A stretch of 7,232 nucleotides of DNA from JANRKG01 sp033763635 (GTDB lineage: Bacteria > Cyanobacteriota > Cyanobacteriia > GCF-001939115). Positions 1-6,188 of the stretch are shown here, in pieces (position 1 is the first letter of the stretch; each line of letters begins with the position of its first letter). The stretch lies in assembly GCA_033763635.1 (NCBI GenBank), contig JANRKG010000355.1, positions 1 through 7,232 on the forward strand, written 5' to 3'. The notes under the pieces are model-generated. The model saw only the letters and a list, made by a program, of their open reading frames with translations. It had not been told where the DNA came from and searched no databases. Position numbers and translations under genes: made by a program.

Positions 1-576
1 AAGATGTTGCTCTGGATACTGATCGTACTCCAGGTGCCTGCATACACATCCTGTATCTGATAACACTTTGAGCATTTTAGGAATGCCAAGCACGCTGTAA
101 TACATCTGAGGACCCATCGCAAAGTCTACTTTCTCAGTGGGTGCATCCAAACCTCCAGCGGTGAAGATGCAAATCCCTTGAGGTGTCAAGGCTTGCAAAA
201 TCCGTTTCAATACCATTTCGTGATCCTGCAAAGGTAGATGCCAAATGCTATCCCATGCTGAAATGAAGTTGTATGTTCTAGGAAATGGCCAATTGCAAAT
301 GTCTGCATGATGAAAAGTAACATCGGGGTGACGTTGCTTTGCCAACTCGATCATCCGACCTGAAATATCAATTCCTTCAACGGAGAATCCGTAACCCATT
401 AGAAGGTCAATGATTCTGCCGCTACACCCGCAACCAATATCCAAGGCATATTGCCTTTCTTTTACAAAAGCGATTGCCCGTTCGTGCTGCTTAACTCCAT
501 CAGTGCGAGGAAATGCTTCGCTGTTCCAAACATTGGCGATTTGATCGTAGCTTTGTGCAACCTCATCAGGTCTCAT
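1..576 (-). CDS. Class I SAM-dependent methyltransferase (3' end outside window)
   Basis: I translated this frame by hand: it is open for 192 codons from an ATG at 576 to the window edge without a stop, and the preceding in-frame codons reach a TAA at 598-600 with no other ATG. The protein has the Rossmann methyltransferase signature. Motif I is ALDIGCGCSGR at about residues 44-54, the acidic end of strand 2 is VEGIDIS with D70, and a HHADI motif (D92) follows. NFISAWDSIWHL (about 103-114) sits where the post-II strand belongs, followed by LKRILQALTPQG. This matches the Methyltransf_25/Methyltransf_11 type that transfers a methyl group from SAM to a small molecule or other acceptor. The substrate cannot be told. 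Family members are about 200-250 aa, so probably only the last few dozen residues or fewer are missing. A GAAGGA ribosome-site-like stretch lies about 12 bases upstream of the start, which is rather far. It is the only gene of the left part and is more than 1.6 kb from the defence cluster. Confidence 0.9.
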   Translation of the reverse strand, partial: MRPDEVAQSYDQIANVWNSEAFPRTDGVKQHERAIAFVKERQYALDIGCGCSGRIIDLLMGYGFSVEGIDISGRMIELAKQRHPDVTFHHADICNWPFPRTYNFISAWDSIWHLPLQDHEMVLKRILQALTPQGICIFTAGGLDAPTEKVDFAMGPQMYYSVLGIPKMLKVLSDTGCVCRHLEYDQYPEQHL

Positions 577-613
577 CTTGTGCCGCCATCCTTCTAATTA
601 CCTCAATGGAACA

Positions 614-760
614 TTAGACCGACAATTTTTCCGCATCGTATCCCAGTTCAGCAGGCTTGATCCCGGTAAACCCTTGCCACTTCCTCCCCATCAGCCACTG
701 AACTATCCTTCAGGCGTAATTTCTCGATTCCATCAGTACGGGCATTGAGGGATGCAGAGA
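614..760 (-). pseudogene. Possible frameshifted C-terminal remnant of an unknown protein
   Basis: Read on the minus strand, one frame gives a peptide containing ARTDGIEKLRLKDSS. Near position 700 a neighbouring frame takes over with QWLMGRKWQGFTGIKP and AELGYDAEKLSV, followed by TAA at 614-616. Joined by one frameshift, the two read as a plausible protein C-terminus of about 45 residues, of balanced composition and rich in charged and aromatic residues. Each frame alone is stopped or out of register on the other side. I do not recognise the family. It lies just upstream of the methyltransferase gene, and its end is 38 bases from that start codon. It could equally be chance, since short open stretches are common. 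Confidence 0.25.
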
Positions 761-761
761 G

Positions 762-1019
762 TTAGGGGCATTGCAATTTCATCCTTAGCACCCAAGCACC
801 CAAGCAATGCTGGAGAACTATTAGGGGCAACCCTTTTCCTGACACACGATCTACGAGAGCTAACTGACGCTTTTGCCTTGCTTGGCCTGTATCAAGAAAA
901 GGGTGGCTGAAGTTCCTCATCACCTCTGCTTGTCGCGACACTTCAATTTCCCAAGCCGTTAGGCGATCGCGAAAAGCCCCCAGGCGCGAAACCGGGGGCT
1001 TATGTGTAAGGAATTGCAT
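762..1019 (-). CDS. Small open frame, 85 aa, unrecognised, doubtful
   Basis: An ATG-to-TAA frame of 85 codons. The translation is rich in Arg, Leu and Gln and includes RLGAFRDRLTAWEIEV near residues 12-27. It shows no known domain, signal peptide or membrane segment. The segment DRLTAW recurs in the nearby 47-aa frame at 1087-1230, which raises the chance that both derive from coding sequence. The start region overlaps a strong GC-rich hairpin (974-1001), which is unfavourable for expression. No convincing ribosome site was seen. I list it because of the repeat relation rather than because I believe it is an intact gene. Confidence 0.2.
   Translation of the reverse strand: MQFLTHKPPVSRLGAFRDRLTAWEIEVSRQAEVMRNFSHPFLDTGQARQKRQLALVDRVSGKGLPLIVLQHCLGAWVLRMKLQCP
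936..992. repeat. Diverged direct repeat, copy 1
   Basis: This copy begins CGACACTTCA and shares an identical 21-base core (950-970, ending in the HIP1 octamer) with copy 2 at 1095-1115. After an 11-base dissimilar spacer in both copies, the hexamer AGGCGC recurs at the same distance (982-987 here). On the minus strand both copies encode RL, three variable residues, one more variable residue, then DRLTAW. Confidence 0.6.
974..1001 (-). terminator. GC-rich hairpin, possible Rho-independent terminator
   Basis: AAGCCCCC (974-981) and GGGGGCTT (994-1001) form a perfect 8-bp stem. It can be extended by a GG/CC pair inside, beyond a one-base bulge, leaving a loop of about 7 bases. Read on the minus strand the stem runs into TTTTC, a short T tract as expected for an intrinsic terminator. 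On the plus strand the following bases are TATGTG, which is less suitable. It would stop minus-strand read-through from the right before the methyltransferase gene. The T tract is short, so efficiency is uncertain. Confidence 0.45.
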
Positions 1020-1079
1020 CTAACTGTCTTGGTGTACTTTACGGCCTAAGCATGACAGGAAGATGACAGATGACAGCGG

Positions 1080-1137
1080 CGACACTTCACTTCACCCAAG
1101 CCGTTAGGCGATCGCCCCACTCCTTGAGGCGCAGAAC
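1080..1137. repeat. Diverged direct repeat, copy 2
   Basis: Second copy of the 936-992 repeat. It starts CGACACTTCA, has one extra base before the identical core at 1095-1115, and has AGGCGC at 1127-1132 after an 11-base spacer. The copies start 144 bases apart, which equals 48 codons. The HIP1 octamer lies inside both, so host-wide HIP1 enrichment explains 8 of the 21 identical core bases but not the rest. Confidence 0.6.
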
Positions 1138-1230
1138 AACGATGCTTGCCAGTCCACCCATCTTTTCATCGGATTCCTGGGCTGGCGATCGCTCTAATGG
1201 AACGATCGGGTTGCATAGCGGCCTTCCCAT
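1087..1230 (-). pseudogene. 47-codon open frame, likely C-terminal coding remnant
   Basis: The minus strand reads from ATG at 1230 to TGA at 1087-1089. The C-terminal part includes DEKMGGLASIVVLRL and ends KEWGDRLTAWVK, which looks like a genuine protein end. The frame continues upstream only to a TAG about 12 bases before this ATG. The segment RL-x3-x-DRLTAW is shared in frame with the 85-aa frame at 762-1019. I do not recognise the family. Part of the resemblance is forced by the GCGATCGC octamer, which encodes GDR or similar in this frame. A short fragment of a duplicated, decayed gene is my preferred reading, with low certainty. Confidence 0.25.
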
Positions 1231-1258
1231 ACACCTTTTCTAGAAATCGGGGTCCTTA

Positions 1259-1287
1259 ACACAATAGAAAGATGCATTCTATTGTGT
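1259..1287. repeat. 29-bp palindrome with perfect 11-bp arms
   Basis: ACACAATAGAA at 1259-1269 and TTCTATTGTGT at 1277-1287 are perfect inverted repeats separated by 7 bases. It sits in an AT-rich patch between unrecognised sequence on both sides. Neither strand has a T run after the stem, so it does not look like a terminator. It could be a protein-binding operator, a transcript hairpin, or the remains of a small inverted-repeat element. No target gene is adjacent. Confidence 0.6.
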
Positions 1288-1364
1288 AAGATAAAAACTA
1301 AGATTACGAAGAGAAGAAAAGGGCGATCGTATCGAAGATTAGTTTCATTAAAGGGATTCAACCC

Positions 1365-1430
1365 ATGAACTGGAATCCGGAATCCCACGGGGTGGTGCTT
1401 TGAGCGTCACAAATTCAGCAAAATGGCGTA
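1365..1430. repeat. Second diverged repeat family, copy A
   Basis: A 26-base block at 1365-1390 starting ATGAACTG and a 21-base block at 1410-1430 starting CAAATTCAGCAA both recur at 1694-1747. The first block matches at 22 of 26 bases and the second at 18 of 21, by my count. The 19-base spacer between blocks is 12 bases longer here than in copy B. On the minus strand the copy reads AEFVTLKAPPRGIPDSSSW. Confidence 0.55.
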
Positions 1431-1693
1431 GATGATCCCCGGTTTCGTTCAGCATGGGGCCAACCTGGAGAAGCCTTCCTGGGTCGCGGTAGCGAATGCG
1501 TGATTGATGAACTGCACTATCAGCGATCGATCCCTGGCTTTCCTTTGTGCCAACGTTTCCAGGTCGTTGCAGGGAATTTTTGGGTGAGGTGATCCCCACA
1601 CCAGGAAGCGATCGCTCTGAGAGTTCGGGATCTGCGGTCAATGGAGTCCAGGGACCAGCAAAGCTGCGTAGTTTGGGGCTATTGGGGCTTTCA

Positions 1694-1747
1694 ATGAACT
1701 GAAATCTGGGATCACACGGCTTTATGCAAATTCAGCAATATGACGTT
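1694..1747. repeat. Second diverged repeat family, copy B
   Basis: It contains the 26-base block at 1694-1719 and the 21-base block at 1727-1747, with a 7-base spacer. The minus-strand reading is AEFA, a stop, then SRVIPDFSSL, aligning with copy A across a four-codon gap. A possible weaker third copy occurs around 1801-1853, where GAATTCATGACG matches the AEF(V/M)T part. Confidence 0.5.
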
Positions 1748-2088
1748 ATTAGTTGAGCAGGTAGCACGGTTTGAACATCCATTGCGGCCTGCGAGGGCTT
1801 CAATGCGATCGGTGGTGGTCATGGCTGTAATCGGGTGAACGTCATGAATTCAGTGCGATCGCAGAAGTGCATGTTCTGGCTGCTTTGCTGAATGAACTTG
1901 TTTTAGGTTTCCCCGATCGGAGCATTCACCACAGTTCAGTGAAATTGTCAAAAAAGACCGCAACTGCGTGGCAATTTTTTCAGGGAACAGCAGTGGTTTT
2001 CTTGTCTTCCTCGACGAACTGGATGCTGTTTGCACTAATCAGGCCAGCGTTGTCGCACCTAATCTGAACATTGCAAATGCGAGAATAT

Positions 2089-2117
2089 GGGAGCGTTAAA
2101 GCGAATGCAACGCTCCC
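2089..2117 (-). terminator. Hairpin downstream of the DUF499 gene, possible operon end
   Basis: GGGAGCGTT (2089-2097) and AACGCTCCC (2109-2117) form a perfect 9-bp stem. The 11-base loop can form a small inner GC/GC pairing. It lies about 110 bases beyond the stop codon of the ATPase gene and is the first strong hairpin after it, so it is a candidate 3' end for the operon transcript. The minus strand continues ATATTCTCGC with no T tract, so a canonical intrinsic terminator is not supported. It may act as a 3' stabilising hairpin or need Rho-like help. Confidence 0.4.
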
Positions 2118-2225
2118 TATTGGGGCATTCGTGGAAAACGCTATGATCCAGATAGGGCCTGAACTTTTCCACAGATCTGGGCAAATCTTTTCCGTTTTGT
2201 AGAGTTGCTGGGGAGTATCCCACGC

Positions 2226-5200
2226 CTACTCTTCCTCAAAGTCGTAGTTGGTGAATTTCAAAGTTCGGCAGTTTTCAGTGACGGTACGAACGATCGCATC
2301 GGGGACTCCATCAGGGGTTTTAACTTGGATCTCTACAGTCACTTCAATGTCAGCGTTAAGGCTACTGAGGTGCTGCAATACTTCATCGGCAATTTGCCCT
2401 ACATCCTTGATTAAGCGAGTAGGGTTGACCTTTACTGAAGCATAGAAGCGGTTCACTTGCTTGGTAGGAGGTGGGGGAACAGGTTTTGTACCACCATCAG
2501 GAGGATCGATAGGATTGTCCGTCTCCTCTACTCCCGGATCGGAACCGGGCTGGTTCTTCTCGTTTTCTGCCTGCTTTCTAGCTGCTTCGTCTGCATCGAG
2601 TTGGCGTTGGGCGACCTCTGGTTTGACGAGCAAATTCTGGCTACTGAGAGTCGCAGTAAAGGGATCGTTAGGTCCAGCTTTGAGTCCTAGATATCGGCCT
2701 TTTGCTTCGTCCCAACCAGTGGCATAGGCGAAGTGTTCAGACCAGAGGAGGGCTGTTACACCTTGTTGAATCGCTTGCAGTAACACCTGTTCATTGCTGA
2801 GACGCGGGAAGTACAGGTAATTGCTCAGATAGGTCCACAACCGTTTCGTGTCGATGTGGTCAGAGTCTCGCCACAGGTAAGAATCAAGGGCTTCCATACG
2901 GATGCGGTTTGCGGCGTAGGTGACAATCAAGTATTCCTCATGGACTGCCTTGCGACTGGCTCGGAGAACTGGGGAGTCTTGCCCTTGGAGCCGTACTTCT
3001 GTCCAATCAATTTGTTGTTTGGGATCGCTGGCATTGGATCGATGGGTGGGGACCAGGAGCCAGGAATAGGCTTCTTTCAGCAAGTTATCTACCAAGTCGT
3101 CGGTCTGCTCCTGCTTCGTGGTTGCCTGTTTGCTCTGAAACGGGTCAAGGTTCAGCACTTCCTTATCCCGCACGATCGAGTTCCAGGCGAGGAACTGACA
3201 GACGTTTTGCTCCAGCACGGTCAGCTTCGATTTATCGGGAGCCAGGAATAGCAGTAAGTTTTTGCAGTAACGAGGGCTAGCGCCCCTGGTCATGAGGGTG
3301 TGTTCGCTCTGCTGGCGGGCAGGGCTATCGATTGACCGACTGATATGGGGATGTTGTGGCCCCAGGACGACCAGACGCACTCCCATCGACTCGTCATCCG
3401 GGATGTCTGCTGTGGACTCTGATGCAATATGGACTCCAGCAAATTCACCTCGTTGTTTGTCCAGCTTTAACCGACGGACAATTTCTTCCCAAATCTTCTC
3501 TGGGTCTTCCTGAATCTGGGTTGCCCGATCTTGGGCCATGCGGGTGACGTTGGGCTGGGTTGAGATCCAGTAACGATCGCCATCGATGTAAATGTAGCTT
3601 GCCTGGTCCGTTAATCGTCTGAGGGCATCGCCAAAGGTGGCGACCGATTCTCCGGGTTGCACACAACCCAGCCGAATGCGGCGATCTGGCAAGCCTCGAT
3701 TCGCAGCCCGCAAAGTTGGGGCTGAGCCAAGATAGATGGTCCGGGTGACACGGCGGCAGGCGGAGTACCGTCCCAAGTTGGGGTTTTGGCTATCGAGGGA
3801 AACGGGAAGGGAATTGCTGCCATCGACATCTTTTTCAATCACAGGCACCCAGTTATCATCCAGGTAGCGTGTGAGTTCTGATTGCACCTGTGCATCATCC
3901 ATCGCCACGCTAGCAGGCATGATCAGCAGGTTCTTGTCTCCCCGATCCCATAGGGAATGGATGACCTTTGCCATCAACCGCAATACGCCACGGGTCCGCT
4001 GGAATTTATCCAGGGTTGACCAGTCGGAATAGAGGCGATCGAATAATTCAGGGTGGATTGGATATGCCTCTTCCAGTCGGCGTTTATAGTTGGCTTCGCG
4101 GCATTCGGAGGGGAACTCTGCTGCTTGAGATTGGTACATCTCGTAGAAGGCACGAATCACCGCATCACGGGCCACGTAGGAATTGGAGTCAATCGGTTGG
4201 AACAAGCGGCGACGGACAATCTCAAAACTTTCTTCCGCGCTAGCGGGCCTCCAGGGAGACTCCACCCGACCGATCGCGTTCTTGAGCCGATGTAAGGCTT
4301 CTTGCCCCCGATTGCCCCCAATCTCAATATCAGAGGAAGGGATGCTGACCACCAACAACGTGCGATCGGCGTTCTTGGCAGATTCGCTGAGGGTTTGGGC
4401 AAAGGTGAAGTGGGTATCGAAAGTTCCAGCAGGCAGATCATTCTCGGTGTGCAACTGACGGGCATAGGACACCCATTCATCGATCAAGATCAAGCAGGGC
4501 GAATACTTGTTGAATAGGAGCTTCAGGGTGTCACCAGGGTTGGTGGAGGTTTCATCGGCCTGTCGCATCATCTCGTAGCCTTCTTTTCCCCCAAGCTGCC
4601 ATGCAATTTCTCCCCAGAGCGTCCGCACGGTTGTCCCATCTTTCTTGATGTGGGTTTGACCAGGGGAAATCTTATTGCCAACCAGTACCACCATATTGAC
4701 GTTCTGGGGAGGTTCAGGAACTTTGGCAGATTCAAAGACAGATTCTAAGCCTGGAAGTTGTTTTGCCGAAACACCCGAAAACAGATGGAAGAGGCCCAGC
4801 ATCGCGTGGGTTTTGCCGCCCCCGAAGTTCGTTTGAAGCTCGATCACCGGATCGCTCTTGTTGCCGCTCAAGCGCAGTAATGCCCCGCTGAGAAGCTGTT
4901 TGAGTCCTTCGGTCAAGTAGGTACGCCGGAAGAATTCGGTGGGGTCACGGTATTCGTCTGACCCCTCATCGAGGAACACCTGCCACAAGTCAGCCGCAAA
5001 CTCCGCCTGTTGATAGCGTCCTGATGCAACATCCTGATGGGGCATAACGATCTCACGCCAGGGCTTGAGTCCTCCTGTAGGAGTCCCTTCCATTGGTGCC
5101 ACCGCAGCCCGACGCGCTTCTCGACGCGCCTGGTCTTCGTAGCGTTGCCGCATCAGTTCACTACGCTGCTTTTCAACAATGTCAGACTGTTCAGCAGCAC

Positions 5201-5576
5201 CGATCGCATTCAGGAGGCGGACAATGCTATCGAGAGCACGGTAAGCATCTTCAGTGGGGACGGAGGTAGAACCATGTGCCCAGGCGTTTCGAGTGTTGCG
5301 AAGTTCGCTGATCAGCGTGCGCTCGGTCTGTCCCAGCGTTTGCTTGAACACATCATCCCATTTCCCCCACATCAACTTCAGTTGGGCTGAAACATCCTCT
5401 TTGAGAATGTCTTCAGGCTTGCGACGAAGGGTGTTGTCAGGATCAATCAGGGGAATGGCGGCCAGCAACCATTTATCCCGGTAGACCGATCGCATCTCAC
5501 GCTCAATGTAGGGGTACAAGCCCTCTTTGAGTAAATTCAAAGCTCGACCGACTCGTTCATGGTTGCTGATAGACAT
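2226..5576 (-). CDS. DUF499-type P-loop ATPase with N-terminal Swt1-like HEPN domain (defence-associated)
   Basis: A 1116-aa protein. Residues 1 to about 125 resemble the Swt1-type HEPN domain: the opening SISNHERVGRALNLLKEGL is typical of that group, and RNAWAH at 96-101 gives the HEPN Rx4H motif, the usual RNase active site of HEPN proteins. A charged, coiled-coil-like helix follows (about 130-158). The ATPase core has Walker A NFGGGKTHAML (K255, T256) and Walker B LILIDEW (D366, E367), with a sensor-like strand LLVVSIPSSD at about 407-416. This is the DUF499 family of AAA-like ATPases, known as partners of DUF1156 methyltransferases in defence loci. Near the C-terminus a proline- and acid-rich linker (about 996-1038) precedes a compact tail ending in an acidic EEE. 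The start agrees with the family's usual N-terminus; no clear ribosome site precedes it, which is common in cyanobacteria. It begins 42 bases after the toxin stop, so it is probably co-transcribed. Likely cytoplasmic. The ATPase call is firm; RNase activity is inferred. Confidence 0.93.
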   Translation of the reverse strand: MSISNHERVGRALNLLKEGLYPYIEREMRSVYRDKWLLAAIPLIDPDNTLRRKPEDILKEDVSAQLKLMWGKWDDVFKQTLGQTERTLISELRNTRNAWAHGSTSVPTEDAYRALDSIVRLLNAIGAAEQSDIVEKQRSELMRQRYEDQARREARRAAVAPMEGTPTGGLKPWREIVMPHQDVASGRYQQAEFAADLWQVFLDEGSDEYRDPTEFFRRTYLTEGLKQLLSGALLRLSGNKSDPVIELQTNFGGGKTHAMLGLFHLFSGVSAKQLPGLESVFESAKVPEPPQNVNMVVLVGNKISPGQTHIKKDGTTVRTLWGEIAWQLGGKEGYEMMRQADETSTNPGDTLKLLFNKYSPCLILIDEWVSYARQLHTENDLPAGTFDTHFTFAQTLSESAKNADRTLLVVSIPSSDIEIGGNRGQEALHRLKNAIGRVESPWRPASAEESFEIVRRRLFQPIDSNSYVARDAVIRAFYEMYQSQAAEFPSECREANYKRRLEEAYPIHPELFDRLYSDWSTLDKFQRTRGVLRLMAKVIHSLWDRGDKNLLIMPASVAMDDAQVQSELTRYLDDNWVPVIEKDVDGSNSLPVSLDSQNPNLGRYSACRRVTRTIYLGSAPTLRAANRGLPDRRIRLGCVQPGESVATFGDALRRLTDQASYIYIDGDRYWISTQPNVTRMAQDRATQIQEDPEKIWEEIVRRLKLDKQRGEFAGVHIASESTADIPDDESMGVRLVVLGPQHPHISRSIDSPARQQSEHTLMTRGASPRYCKNLLLFLAPDKSKLTVLEQNVCQFLAWNSIVRDKEVLNLDPFQSKQATTKQEQTDDLVDNLLKEAYSWLLVPTHRSNASDPKQQIDWTEVRLQGQDSPVLRASRKAVHEEYLIVTYAANRIRMEALDSYLWRDSDHIDTKRLWTYLSNYLYFPRLSNEQVLLQAIQQGVTALLWSEHFAYATGWDEAKGRYLGLKAGPNDPFTATLSSQNLLVKPEVAQRQLDADEAARKQAENEKNQPGSDPGVEETDNPIDPPDGGTKPVPPPPTKQVNRFYASVKVNPTRLIKDVGQIADEVLQHLSSLNADIEVTVEIQVKTPDGVPDAIVRTVTENCRTLKFTNYDFEEE

Positions 5577-5618
5577 GGGAAGTGATAAGTAAGAGTAAGG
5601 AGGTTAAAGATTTCGTTG

Positions 5619-5963
5619 TTACAGTTGAAAGACTTGAATGAGTGCAGTGTTTAACTGCTGCATCTGTGAAGTACCCAATTTGCCTAACCGTCTTTGTAAA
5701 AGTTGCCGTTCCAGGGTAGCAATACGAGTAACACGCGCTTTGGATGCAACTTTGAGTCCATTTTGAGAAAACTCTGAATCTGCGGGGTCTAGAATGAATT
5801 CGCCCTCTTCAGTTTGATCAACATTTTGGGAAGAGATAAAACAGAGGGTTACATCTTGACTCGCTGAACTTGCCCACAGGACAACTGCCGGACGGAGTTT
5901 AGTTTGGCTCAAGTCAGTAAATGGAAACCTGACTAAAACAATGTCACCTTTGATGAGATTCAC
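5619..5963 (-). CDS. mazF: MazF/PemK-family mRNA interferase toxin
   Basis: 114 aa, the normal size for this family. The N-terminus GDIVLVRFPFTD is the characteristic first strand and loop. KLRPAVVL carries the conserved arginine (R24), corresponding to the catalytic Arg of MazF. CFISSQ at about 41-46 is the equivalent of the usual ITSQ/ITAQ strand, with serine (S44) in place of the common catalytic threonine. The C-terminal part SKARVTRIATLERQLL and RRLGKL is also typical. MazF-type toxins are ribosome-independent, sequence-specific endoribonucleases held inactive by the antitoxin encoded just upstream. The start is GTG; the stop of the antitoxin gene and this start share one base (TAGTG), implying translational coupling. 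It lies between the DUF1156 and DUF499 genes. The Thr-to-Ser change is conservative, so the toxin is probably active, but cleavage specificity cannot be predicted. Confidence 0.92.
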   Translation of the reverse strand: MNLIKGDIVLVRFPFTDLSQTKLRPAVVLWASSASQDVTLCFISSQNVDQTEEGEFILDPADSEFSQNGLKVASKARVTRIATLERQLLQRRLGKLGTSQMQQLNTALIQVFQL

Positions 5964-5965
5964 TA
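5961..5965 (-). promoter_or_regulatory. TAGTG stop-start overlap coupling antitoxin to toxin
   Basis: On the minus strand the antitoxin stop TAG (5965-5963) shares its last base with the toxin start GTG (5963-5961). With a weak GTG start and no strong independent ribosome site, toxin translation probably depends on ribosomes finishing the antitoxin. This would keep toxin yield below antitoxin yield. Confidence 0.7.
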
Positions 5966-6178
5966 GATTGGTTCTCCATCCTCAAAGGTGTATAGATCCG
6001 GCTCGTGTTCTAAGAATTCAAAAGGTTGTCCTTGCTGAGTCAGCCGTATCAGTTCGCGTGTGGTTGGATAACCTTGATCTGAAAACAGCTTTTCTTCGAG
6101 TAAGGATCGTTCCTCATCGGAGAGAGAACGAATCACTTGAACCAGTGATTCCACTAATTGGATGTTGGCAGAACTCAT
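5963..6178 (-). CDS. Antitoxin partner of the MazF-like toxin
   Basis: 71 aa, acidic overall. The N-terminal half IQLVESLVQVIRSL, then DEERSLLEEKL, is an amphipathic helical segment common in small cyanobacterial antitoxins found next to MazF/PemK or PIN toxins. The C-terminal half ends in an acidic, aromatic tail, FEFLEHEPDLYTFEDGEPI, of the kind that binds and blocks the MazF substrate groove. No AbrB or ribbon-helix-helix DNA-binding motif is obvious, so autoregulation is uncertain. The ATG at 6178 has AAGGAG 10 bases upstream, the best ribosome site in this cluster, which fits the need for excess antitoxin. The gene starts 69 bases after the methyltransferase stop and overlaps the toxin start by one base. 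Confidence 0.85.
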   Translation of the reverse strand: MSSANIQLVESLVQVIRSLSDEERSLLEEKLFSDQGYPTTRELIRLTQQGQPFEFLEHEPDLYTFEDGEPI

Positions 6179-6188
6179 AAATTGAATG

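Larger units (their letters stand above)
577..2225. other. Long region without an intact gene; decayed sequence and repeats
   Basis: About 1.65 kb separates the ATPase gene from the methyltransferase. Short open frames occur on both strands, but none has a recognisable domain. I found no tRNA-like cloverleaf, no CRISPR array and no transposase signature. The stretch does contain a hairpin at 2089-2117, a palindrome at 1259-1287, a GC-rich hairpin at 974-1001, five GCGATCGC sites and two families of diverged direct repeats. The repeats are conserved in a way that makes sense as minus-strand codons, so I infer that part of this region is degraded coding sequence. This is an inference from pattern only; no family was recognised. 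Confidence 0.6.

Noticed and set aside
1194..1388. Minus-strand 64-codon frame with a hydrophobic stretch (LLFVILVFIL)
   Set aside because: The hydrophobic run comes from an AT-rich patch, and the frame spans the 29-bp palindrome and overlaps the 47-codon frame. No family resemblance or ribosome site, so a small membrane protein is not supported.
1348..1641. Minus-strand 97-codon frame
   Set aside because: No domain or ribosome site. Its C-terminal part is repeat copy A, whose relative copy B contains a stop, so it is better explained as decayed repeat sequence.
936..1747. CRISPR array
   Set aside because: Repeats are few, diverged, unevenly spaced and carry internal HIP1 octamers; there are no regular spacers and no cas gene.
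1850..2067. Overlapping frames of 61 and 66 codons on opposite strands
   Set aside because: Neither has a recognisable motif, and the two compete for the same bases. Treated as chance.
2144..2190. Inverted repeat CCAGAT / ATCTGG downstream of the ATPase gene
   Set aside because: Arms of only 6 bp with a loop of more than 20 bases, expected by chance.
2856..3251. Plus-strand open frame of 131 codons
   Set aside because: It lies wholly inside the well-supported minus-strand ATPase gene, has no recognisable domain, and is an opposite-strand shadow.
5037..5390. Plus-strand open frame of 117 codons
   Set aside because: Shadow of the HEPN-encoding end of the ATPase gene; composition is not protein-like and no ribosome site was seen.
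5597..5603. AAGGAGG on the plus strand, like a strong ribosome site
   Set aside because: No start codon at suitable distance opens a plausible plus-strand gene, and the site lies in the gap between two minus-strand genes.
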